Source: Methanothrix sp.
GTDB lineage: Archaea; Halobacteriota; Methanosarcinia; Methanotrichales; Methanotrichaceae
Assembly: GCA_028682845.1 (NCBI GenBank)
Contig: JAJRAT010000017.1
Coordinates: 1-5,123, forward strand
DNA length: 5,123 nt
Direction: 5' to 3'
Below are positions 1 to 4,919 of the stretch, piece after piece. Below the pieces are notes generated by a model. The model searched no databases, was not told the origin of the DNA, and saw only the letters and a list, made by a program, of their open reading frames with translations. Position numbers and translations under genes: made by a program. The stretch's first letter is position 1, and the number at the start of each line of letters is the position of its first letter.

Positions 1-437
1 ATATCCAGTTCTGCGGCTGACGGTGCGGAGAGTCTCGGCTGGGTGGGACTGCCGGGGCAGATAAGCAGCCGCTCGCCCTTTTCTACCACAGGCCGGTGAA
101 TGTGCCCGAAGACCAGAACCCGCACATCCATCTCTCGCGCCATCATCTCCGCACCGAGCAGATCCTGGCCGTGAAATGCCATGTGCACCAGGCCGATACG
201 AATGCCGTCCACATCGATCACTCTTCTCTGGGGAAGAAGCTTCTTTAGCTGGGGAAAATCGGAGTTTCCGCTCACAGCCTCCAGCCGCCCCAATTCCGAC
301 AGAGCATGATAGGCCTCGACGGAAACGAAATCCCCGGCGTGGAGAATGAGATCTGCACCCTTGACCAGCCGGACGATGGACGGCGGAAGCTCCCCGCCTT
401 CCAGATGCGTATCGGATAAAGCGATTATTCTAGTCAA
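1..437 (-). CDS. YfcE/MJ0936-type metallophosphoesterase (C-terminus beyond window)
   Basis: A small calcineurin-like phosphoesterase, a two-metal hydrolase of phosphodiesters or phosphomonoesters, probably cytosolic. 145 residues are visible and the gene runs off the left edge; the family is usually about 155-170 residues, so little is missing. Metal-binding motifs appear in order: D9-T-H11 (in ALSDTH), G35-D36 (in HAGDF), G57-N58-S-D, histidines H85 and H89 in the VHMAFHG segment, and G111-H112-I-H114, followed by PGSPTQPR, typical of this subfamily. The start is TTG at 437..435: the in-frame stop of the upstream gene lies only two codons before it (TGA TCT GCG TTG), so no earlier start is possible, and GTGATC four bases before the TTG matches the 16S anti-Shine-Dalgarno. 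It is the third gene of the purP unit, six bases after the SIS gene. The fold and metal centre are clear; the physiological substrate cannot be told from sequence. Confidence 0.9.
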   Translation of the reverse strand, partial: MTRIIALSDTHLEGGELPPSIVRLVKGADLILHAGDFVSVEAYHALSELGRLEAVSGNSDFPQLKKLLPQRRVIDVDGIRIGLVHMAFHGQDLLGAEMMAREMDVRVLVFGHIHRPVVEKGERLLICPGSPTQPRLSAPSAAELD

Positions 438-441
438 CGCA

Positions 442-447
442 GATCAC
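442..447 (-). promoter_or_regulatory. Ribosome binding site GTGATC overlapping the upstream stop codon
   Basis: GTGATC (minus strand, 447 down to 442) fits the extended archaeal Shine-Dalgarno GGAGGTGATC and ends four bases before the TTG start at 437. It includes the TGA stop of the SIS-domain gene, so ribosomes ending there would sit on the initiation site of the phosphoesterase. This supports the TTG start and suggests translational coupling. Confidence 0.55.
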
Positions 448-1643
448 ACGTGCATCCTTCTCATCCCGGCTTCCACGATGCCCAGGAACTCTGCGCCCAC
501 GGCTACGACGCTGTTGGTGAAGACTGAGGAGTTGATCTCAAAGATGGGGTATCTGAATTTTGTAAAGTCCGACATCAGCCAGGTCGTGCTGCTGGTGTCG
601 CCGCTGAATACCTCGGCATACTCCGGTTTTACAGGCACGAAAGCGATATTGTCCGTTTTTCCCTGCTTGCGCAGGAGGGCGACCAGGCGAGAGGAGCGGT
701 TTGCCGTTATGGGCATGACGTCCGATCCCTTGCTCAAGGCGCTAATAGTGCCTTCAAGAGCCTCATAGGTGTTTCCAATTCCGGTTATGGGGATGTAAAC
801 ATCTCCAATCTGGAAAGACGGAGTATTGAAATCTCTCTCCCAGTAGCTGATCTTGTTCAAGTGGGTGAACCTCATCTCGAAGGCTCTGGCCACGAGCCCT
901 GATCTTCCCACGCCGCCGATGATGTATCTTCCGCTGCGGGGCAAGAGCCTGCCCAGCCAGTGCTCCAATTGTCCTGGCTCCATATCCGCAATGAGGCGGG
1001 CATTTTCCTCAAAGTCCTTAATAGTTGAGACATACTGCGGACAGGACTGTTCGCATACACCTTTGAGCCGGGATTGGATATCTGCAAAGAGGGCGTTGAG
1101 GAATGCCAGCACCTCCAGCTCGAACTCGGTTCCCAGGGGCGAGAGCCTGGAGCGCATGTCTTTGTCCGTGGCATGTTTTGTACGGGCCTTGATCACCAGA
1201 ACCGAGCCCTTCTCGTACTCGCTCACCATCTTGTAGGCCGTTCCGTTTTCGTTGGCCGTTATCAGCTTGATATCGCCGCCGCGGGTGATGATATCATCGA
1301 TGTATTTGTTGACGGCCATAGTTTCGCCGGAGCCGGAGATGGCTATCCCCAGATTCTTGCCCTGGCGGTAGTGCCTTTGCACCGGGTCTTCCAATGTGAA
1401 GGGAAAGACGTTCTCAAAATGGTTCTGGATGAGTTGCAAGAAGCTGTACAAAGCGAGCGCCGACCTGCCCGCGGCAATTCCATAAACGAATTTGTTCTCA
1501 GTGGATGGCTGCAAGAACTCGGTCATGGAATCGGAGAAGGCGGCAACTTCCGCCATATCCAGATCCAGCAACTTTTCCAGGAAGCTGCACTGCAATAGCG
1601 TGGCCTCGCGGAAGGTATCAATCAGGCCTGACATATCGGTCAT
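444..1643 (-). CDS. Tandem SIS-domain protein, 6-phospho-3-hexuloisomerase-like
   Basis: A 399-residue protein with two SIS (sugar isomerase) domains, at about residues 49-190 and 238-395. Domain 1 shows GIAAGRSALAL (55-65), a phosphosugar loop SGSGET (103-108) and LGTEFELEVLAFLNALF (170-186), which resembles the GTTFEE region of archaeal 6-phospho-3-hexuloisomerase. Domain 2 shows GGVGRSGLVARAFEMRFTHL (243-262), very close to the hexuloisomerase GxGRSG motif, and TGIGNT (287-292). Ordinary hexuloisomerases have one SIS domain of about 180-200 residues, so this is a duplicated and diverged form; it may isomerise a sugar phosphate or only bind one. The ATG at 1643 is preferred because AGGTG lies six bases upstream; a GTG at 1652 in the same frame would add three residues but overlaps that site. 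It lies 41 bases after purP and just before the phosphoesterase, probably in one transcript. A role in pentose-phosphate supply for purines is inferred from context only. Confidence 0.85.
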   Translation of the reverse strand: MTDMSGLIDTFREATLLQCSFLEKLLDLDMAEVAAFSDSMTEFLQPSTENKFVYGIAAGRSALALYSFLQLIQNHFENVFPFTLEDPVQRHYRQGKNLGIAISGSGETMAVNKYIDDIITRGGDIKLITANENGTAYKMVSEYEKGSVLVIKARTKHATDKDMRSRLSPLGTEFELEVLAFLNALFADIQSRLKGVCEQSCPQYVSTIKDFEENARLIADMEPGQLEHWLGRLLPRSGRYIIGGVGRSGLVARAFEMRFTHLNKISYWERDFNTPSFQIGDVYIPITGIGNTYEALEGTISALSKGSDVMPITANRSSRLVALLRKQGKTDNIAFVPVKPEYAEVFSGDTSSTTWLMSDFTKFRYPIFEINSSVFTNSVVAVGAEFLGIVEAGMRRMHV

Positions 1644-1649
1644 GTCGGA

Positions 1650-1654
1650 CACCT
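1650..1654 (-). promoter_or_regulatory. Ribosome binding site AGGTG for the SIS-domain gene
   Basis: AGGTG (within GGTAGGTG, minus strand) stands six bases before the ATG at 1643. It decides the start in favour of this ATG over the GTG at 1652, which lies inside the site. Confidence 0.6.
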
Positions 1655-1684
1655 ACCGAGATAAGCCTTTCTAGTTCATCATTT

Positions 1685-2755
1685 TCAGGTTATGATCTCG
1701 TCGAGGCGGCCAAGCTTGTTGGCCATCTTGATCTCCTGAGCGATGCGCCGTCCGTTGGAGAGATTGCGCTCCACGAGATCGGAATACGGCGAACCGCTCA
1801 CGTAGAGGTTGGTCCCGGCCACGATGCGTGCCGAGATCTCGAAGATCTTGAACTCCAGGTCGTCGGTCACAATTGTCTCCAGGCTGAAGGCTCCCAGCAT
1901 CCCGCCGAAGAGTTCGAGCGATGTCTCCACTACCCGCTCGCCCAGCTCGAAGGCCCGCGGCAGGAGCGATTCGCGCAGCACCAGCGGCAGGTTTCCCGTT
2001 ACGACGAAGCTCGGATAAATTCCGGCCTCGGCCAGCTCGTTCATGCTGCCGATGCGAAATATTTCGTCGGCATTGGACTCGACGCGCCGGTCGATGCCCA
2101 GCATCTCCAAAGACCCTTTCTTCAGGCGGTATCCGTCGGACTTGATGGGCGAGTAGAAGAAATGAATGTAATACCTGGTGCCGAGGATGAACTCCTGGAT
2201 GGTGTACTTATCCTGGCTGCTCATCTTGGACTGCAATTCATCCTTGTTCTTGGCGATGAAGAAGCCGCGGCCTCCCTTTGCGCCGTGATACTTGACTATG
2301 ACGGGCCGGTCGATCTCCTCTGCCGTCTCAAAGCGCATGGGGACATTGACGCCCGCTTTTAGCAGCCACTCGCGCTCCATCTCCCTGTCGCTCTCCCAGG
2401 CCAGGACGCGACGGTTGCCGAAAGTTGGAACGGCCAGCGACTCGAACCTCTCGATCCCCAGATACTCGACCAGGGAACCGTGGGGGATTATAATGACGTT
2501 CTCCTTCACCAGATCGGGGGCATAATCCAGCAGAGCCTTGTAGCTCTCCACGCAGACGAATTTGTCAGGCTTGGCCAGGGGAAAGGCATCGTAGAACTTG
2601 GGTGGCTGGCCGATGCAGATGCCCAGAGTCTTGAAGCCCTCCATTCGCGCGCCGTGGAAGATTTGCAGGCTGCTGTGAGAGCAGATGGTAGCGATGGTGA
2701 GATTGTCCTTATCGTATCCTTTCAATATCTCCTGGATCTTTTCTTTCGCAATCAT
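1685..2755 (-). CDS. purP: PurP, formate-dependent AICAR formyltransferase (FAICAR synthetase)
   Basis: PurP (5-formaminoimidazole-4-carboxamide ribonucleotide synthetase) makes FAICAR from AICAR, formate and ATP, the penultimate step of IMP synthesis in many archaea, replacing the folate-dependent PurH transformylase. The protein has 356 residues, the normal family length. Conserved blocks appear in order: ATICSHSSLQIFHGA (22-36), PHGSLVEYLG (91-100) and FGNRRVLAWE (112-121) of the N-terminal substrate region, then the ATP-grasp part with KYHGAKGGRGFF (155-166), QEFILGTRYYIHFFYSP (187-203), LEMLGIDRR (216-224), VTGNLPLVLRESLLPRA (252-268) and FEISARIVAGTNLY (305-318). The ATG at 2755 is chosen because homology begins there and AAGGG stands about eight bases upstream; the frame is open back to 2875, but those 40 residues look unrelated. 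It is the first gene of a three-gene minus-strand unit and is divergent from the HisB-like gene. Cytosolic; identification is secure. Confidence 0.97.
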   Translation of the reverse strand: MIAKEKIQEILKGYDKDNLTIATICSHSSLQIFHGARMEGFKTLGICIGQPPKFYDAFPLAKPDKFVCVESYKALLDYAPDLVKENVIIIPHGSLVEYLGIERFESLAVPTFGNRRVLAWESDREMEREWLLKAGVNVPMRFETAEEIDRPVIVKYHGAKGGRGFFIAKNKDELQSKMSSQDKYTIQEFILGTRYYIHFFYSPIKSDGYRLKKGSLEMLGIDRRVESNADEIFRIGSMNELAEAGIYPSFVVTGNLPLVLRESLLPRAFELGERVVETSLELFGGMLGAFSLETIVTDDLEFKIFEISARIVAGTNLYVSGSPYSDLVERNLSNGRRIAQEIKMANKLGRLDEIIT

Positions 2756-2807
2756 GGTGATTTCCCTTTGAATTATGACCTTTGAAATTGTTAGGTTTGA
2801 TCGAAGG

Positions 2808-2815
2808 TAGATAAG
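2808..2815 (-). promoter_or_regulatory. Possible TATA box for purP
   Basis: CTTATCTA on the minus strand is a weak TATA-like match. Transcription would start near 2785 and give a leader of about 30 bases containing the AAGGG ribosome binding site before the ATG at 2755. Other AT-rich stretches nearby could serve instead. Confidence 0.25.
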
Positions 2816-2851
2816 CTCTTCGGATGCAAGGCCGCTATTCGGATCGATTGG

Positions 2852-2859
2852 CTTAAAAT
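2852..2859 (+). promoter_or_regulatory. TATA box for the HisB-like gene, leaderless start
   Basis: CTTAAAAT is centred about 28 bases before the ATG at 2884, the spacing expected between an archaeal TATA box and the transcription start. No Shine-Dalgarno sequence precedes the ATG, so the mRNA is probably leaderless or nearly so. Confidence 0.5.
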
Positions 2860-2883
2860 GTCGAAAAAGTAGCATAACCTTCT

Positions 2884-3405
2884 ATGTTGGCGCAAAAGAA
2901 GCGGGAGACGAAAGAGACCGGCATCGACGTAACTGTGGAGACGGAAGGATCGGGCGCGAGCAGAATCGAGACGGGAATAGTGCTCCTGGATGAGATTTTG
3001 TCGGCCTTTGCATCCGGATCGAAGTTCGATTTGACGGTTTTTGCCAGAGGCGATTTGCAGACCGGAGACCATCACACCACCGAAGATGTGGGCATCACTC
3101 TTGGCAGTGCGATCGGCCAGGTCATAAAAAGCGGCATGGGAAGCGCATCAGTTCCCTGCGGCCAGGCCCTGGCCAGGGCTGCCGTCCGCTTCGGTGAGCC
3201 GGGATTCAGGTTGGATTTCACGTTCCGGGCGCGGGAATTGGGCGGCGTGAGCCTGGAGAATTTCGGCCACTTCTTGAGAAGCATCTCTTACGCCGCCAAT
3301 TTCACATTGGCCATCCAAGCCGACGGCGGCGATGATAAGAGCAAGATGCTGGCCATGAGCCTGGCTCTTGGCCGGGCGGTGGCAAGGGCAAAGCGCGACG
3401 AATGA
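2884..3405 (+). CDS. HisB-like protein (IGP dehydratase family) lacking most metal ligands
   Basis: A 173-residue member of the imidazoleglycerol-phosphate dehydratase family. The family enzyme (HisB, about 195 residues, two manganese ions) dehydrates IGP in histidine synthesis. Recognisable here: RETKETGIDV (7-16), FDLTVFARGDL (48-58), the first metal motif DHHTTEDVGITLG (62-74) with H63, H64 and E67, the GSASVP loop (86-91), GGVSLENFGHFLRSISY (120-136) and a C-terminal helix. Departures are striking: canonical LDHM is L-D-E-I with E37 for the histidine; VPMDEALA is VPCGQALA; the histidine after T-L is A143; the second HHxxE is D150-D151-K-S-K154; the usual C-terminal VPSTKG tail is missing. 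The frame is intact, with a TAA three codons before the ATG. Dehydratase activity seems unlikely. It may be a substrate-binding or regulatory paralogue, or a partner of a normal HisB. It is divergent from purP. Family membership is fairly sure; function is open. Confidence 0.85.
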   Translation: MLAQKKRETKETGIDVTVETEGSGASRIETGIVLLDEILSAFASGSKFDLTVFARGDLQTGDHHTTEDVGITLGSAIGQVIKSGMGSASVPCGQALARAAVRFGEPGFRLDFTFRARELGGVSLENFGHFLRSISYAANFTLAIQADGGDDKSKMLAMSLALGRAVARAKRDE

Positions 3406-3435
3406 TGCTCCTGAATGCGGCTTCGAGATTTGAGA

Positions 3436-3472
3436 TAAAAAAAAAGACAACAGGCTATAGACCACCCGGTCT
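3436..3472 (-). terminator. Hairpin and T9 tract downstream of the DJ-1/rubredoxin gene
   Basis: Read on the minus strand, a five-base-pair hairpin (AGACC/GGTCT, loop of four, 3459..3472) is followed after about a dozen bases by nine T (3445 down to 3437). T-runs are the main archaeal termination signal, so this probably ends transcripts leaving the gene whose stop is at 3588. The tract lies past the weaker T-rich repeats. Confidence 0.4.
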
Positions 3473-3495
3473 TTCGAGATTGCTTTCACGCTAAC

Positions 3496-3599
3496 TTTAT
3501 ATCCCGGTTTTATATCCTGGTTTTTATATCTTTTTTATATCTTGAGCTTAATATCTTGAGCCTATATTTTGGGCTTTTATCCTGGGCCTATATCTTGAC
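3496..3599. repeat. Degenerate tandem repeat, unit about 11-15 bases, TTTATATCCTGG-like
   Basis: About eight imperfect head-to-tail units can be read: TTTATATCCCGG, TTTTATATCCTGG, TTTTTATATC, TTTATATCTTGAGC, TTAATATCTTGAGCC, TATATTTTGGGC, TTTTATCCTGGGCC and TATATCTTGAC. The core is TATATC followed by a short C/T/G stretch. The array fills the gap between the converging HisB-like and DJ-1/rubredoxin genes and its last unit overlaps the stop codon of the latter. Units vary too much for a CRISPR and have no spacers. It may arise by slippage, and its T-runs could act as a plus-strand terminator. Confidence 0.65.
3521..3536 (+). terminator. T-rich terminator of the HisB-like gene
   Basis: T5 followed by ATATC and T6 on the plus strand, about 115 bases after the HisB-like stop, fits the oligo-T signals that end archaeal transcription. 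It lies inside the TATATC repeat array. No GC-rich hairpin precedes it closely. Confidence 0.35.
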
Positions 3600-4826
3600 A
3601 AACTTGCTCTTGGGCGCGCCGCATGGACACTTCCAGGTGGACGGCAGTTGCTCGAATGGAACGTTGTCGTTCTCGGCAGGATCATAGATGTAACCGCAGA
3701 CCGTGCACTTCCACTTTGAGGCCGTGCCGGTGGCGGCAGTTCCGCCATTAATGCCGCCTGCTTGATTGCCGATCGGTATCTTCAGGGCCGTGCTGATTTC
3801 CGAGGATGAGACGCCCTCCCGACCAGCGCTGCCGACACTGCCGACACTGCCGACACTGCCGACACTGCCGACACTGCCGACATTGCCGACATTGCCGCTC
3901 CCTGTTTTTTGCAGGGCGGCAACAATCGCTTCCGCGAATTCCTGAGCGGCGGACGGGCCGTTTCCTGTGATGATAATTCCGTCCTGGACCACCGCATCAT
4001 CCGAGACAATAGCGCCCTTCTCCTTGAGGTGATCCGTCTCGGATGCGGTGGCCTTCTTATCCTTGAGAAGCCCGGCATCGGCCAGGATCCATGGTCCGAG
4101 GCAAATGGCACATGTCAGCCTTTTTTGCGCGACGGAGGCTTTGGCCAGAGATTGATAGCCGGCATCTTCATTGAGCTTAAGGTTGTAGATTCCTTCTCCA
4201 CCCACGAAGACCACTGCGGCATAGTCGGAAGGCTTGGCATTTATTATATCGAGATCGATCGATGCACTGCCGCCATTCATTCCCGTAGCGGTCTTGACAC
4301 TCCTGGAAGCCAGGACGACGGAATAGCCCATGCTCTGGAAGTAATCGCGCGGCACATTCAGTTCATCCTCCTGGTACTGATCAGGAGCGAGGACCATCAG
4401 GATCTTCCCTTTAGTTGGGATTGTGCTGGAGACCGACTGCTTGGATGCAGTGAGTCCCGACGAGCTGCTGCCGGAATTGGTGCCCGTACCGTAGCCGGTT
4501 CCATTGTCAGTCCCGTAGCCGTTTCCAACAGTTCCATATCCCGTGCCTAGGCCTGTATTTCCGTTTATACCGCTTCCCTGAACGGCTTGACAGGATACGG
4601 GCACGAAGTAGCCGGCATAGGCAGAGTAGCAGGATGGGCAGAGCGTGTAGGGATTGACTGAGGCCGCTTCGGCCTGCGTCATGCTGACCGTGTAGCCGCA
4701 GACGGGACACTGCCAGCAGGTGAGAGTGTTTGCACCTGCGTCATATTGCGATCCAAATTGAGCATTAACCGGATTTGCTCCTGCTGCAAGCAAGAGGAGA
4801 ACCAAAGACAAGAATGGGAGCTTCAT
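3588..4826 (-). CDS. Secreted DJ-1/PfpI domain protein with N-terminal Cys-knuckle and C-terminal rubredoxin
   Basis: A 412-residue exported fusion protein. Residues 1-22 form a signal peptide (K2, hydrophobic 3-16, likely cleavage after VNA22). Residues 37-79 hold six cysteines, with C40-x-x-C43 and C63-x-x-C66 resembling a zinc ribbon or rubredoxin-like knuckle, plus C37 and C79. Residues 83-125 are a Gly/Thr/Asn/Ser linker with an N-G-T sequon at N108. Residues 139-307 are a DJ-1/PfpI domain: Q-E-D-E-L (152-156), VVFVGGEG (205-212) and the nucleophile elbow C-A-I-C242-L-G-P; Leu follows the cysteine where PfpI proteases have His, so peptidase action is doubtful. A V-G-S repeat (about 311-333) leads to a rubredoxin at 371-412 with C374-x-x-C377 and C400-P-C402, one residue short of the usual CxxC. 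ATG at 4826 lacks a ribosome binding site but follows a TATA-like box by about 29 bases. Extracytoplasmic redox or stress function is inferred; partners are unknown. Confidence 0.92.
   Translation of the reverse strand: MKLPFLSLVLLLLAAGANPVNAQFGSQYDAGANTLTCWQCPVCGYTVSMTQAEAASVNPYTLCPSCYSAYAGYFVPVSCQAVQGSGINGNTGLGTGYGTVGNGYGTDNGTGYGTGTNSGSSSSGLTASKQSVSSTIPTKGKILMVLAPDQYQEDELNVPRDYFQSMGYSVVLASRSVKTATGMNGGSASIDLDIINAKPSDYAAVVFVGGEGIYNLKLNEDAGYQSLAKASVAQKRLTCAICLGPWILADAGLLKDKKATASETDHLKEKGAIVSDDAVVQDGIIITGNGPSAAQEFAEAIVAALQKTGSGNVGNVGSVGSVGSVGSVGSVGSAGREGVSSSEISTALKIPIGNQAGGINGGTAATGTASKWKCTVCGYIYDPAENDNVPFEQLPSTWKCPCGAPKSKFVKI
3831..3893 (-). repeat. In-frame 9-base minisatellite encoding Ser/Asn-Val-Gly repeats
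   Basis: Seven consecutive 9-base units: on the plus strand five identical GCCGACACT and two GCCGACATT. Read on the minus strand they give two N-V-G and five S-V-G triplets, forming the flexible linker between the DJ-1 and rubredoxin domains. Near-perfect identity points to recent expansion by slippage; gain or loss of a unit keeps the frame, so linker length can vary between strains. Confidence 0.95.
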
Positions 4827-4850
4827 GATAGACGCTAGTGAATGTTCAAG

Positions 4851-4860
4851 AATAAATAAA
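4851..4860 (-). promoter_or_regulatory. TATA box for the DJ-1/rubredoxin gene, leaderless start
   Basis: TTTATTTATT on the minus strand is centred about 29 bases before the ATG at 4826, and no Shine-Dalgarno sequence precedes that ATG. Together these suggest an independent promoter with a leaderless or very short-leader mRNA. It sits within the T-rich tail that follows the surface-protein gene, so terminator and promoter overlap. Confidence 0.5.
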
Positions 4861-4880
4861 ATACGAAAACAAAGGGGAAA

Positions 4881-4919
4881 TGGCGGCTCAATGCCGAATC
4901 AATAGCATTGCCGCCGCCA
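4881..4919 (-). terminator. Inverted repeat over the surface-protein stop codon, followed by a T-rich tail
   Basis: CAATGC (4889..4894) pairs with GCATTG (4905..4910), and TGGCGG (4881..4886) with CCGCCA (4914..4919), giving about 12 base pairs with a small internal bulge and a loop of ten bases. The stop codon of the surface-protein gene (4899..4901) lies in the loop. On the minus strand it is followed by a pyrimidine- and T-rich run from 4880 to about 4850. This looks like a terminator, or an mRNA 3'-end stabiliser, of the surface-protein transcript. Confidence 0.55.

Larger units (their letters stand above)
2756..2883. promoter_or_regulatory. Divergent intergenic region between purP and the HisB-like gene
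   Basis: These 128 bases separate two start codons pointing away from each other, so both promoters must lie here. It is AT-richer than the flanking genes. Likely elements are a TATA-like TTAAAAT at 2853..2859 serving the plus-strand gene and, less clearly, CTTATCTA (2815 down to 2808, minus strand) serving purP. No clear inverted-repeat operator was found by eye. Confidence 0.6.

Noticed and set aside
444..446. TGA as a selenocysteine codon joining the SIS protein and phosphoesterase
   Set aside because: No conserved Sec context or clear SECIS-like hairpin was seen, and a ribosome site and start codon for the second gene are present.
1074..1598. Plus-strand open frame of 174 codons
   Set aside because: Antisense to the SIS-domain gene; composition mirrors the complementary codons and no motif is seen.
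1644..1652. GTG start adding three residues to the SIS protein
   Set aside because: The GTG overlaps the AGGTG site that is well placed for the ATG at 1643.
1505..2362. Long plus-strand open frame of 285 codons
   Set aside because: It lies antisense to purP and the SIS gene, shows no recognisable domain, and both genes beneath it are well supported.
2756..2875. A 40-residue N-terminal extension of PurP from an ATG at 2875
   Set aside because: It lacks family-like sequence, would run through the divergent promoter region, and the ATG at 2755 has a ribosome site and matches the normal start of the family.
2884..3405. Frameshift or sequencing error as the cause of the missing HisB motifs
   Set aside because: Family-like sequence continues in the same frame before, between and after the altered positions, and changes are scattered substitutions rather than a block of unrelated residues.
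3148..3489. Minus-strand open frame of 113 codons running into the HisB-like gene
   Set aside because: Antisense to the conserved HisB-like sequence, with no promoter or domain.
3831..3893. CRISPR array or spacer-like repeat
   Set aside because: Units are contiguous 9-mers with no spacers and encode a protein linker in frame.
3909..4550. Plus-strand open frame of 213 codons
   Set aside because: Antisense to the DJ-1 domain and linker of the secreted protein, with no recognisable family.
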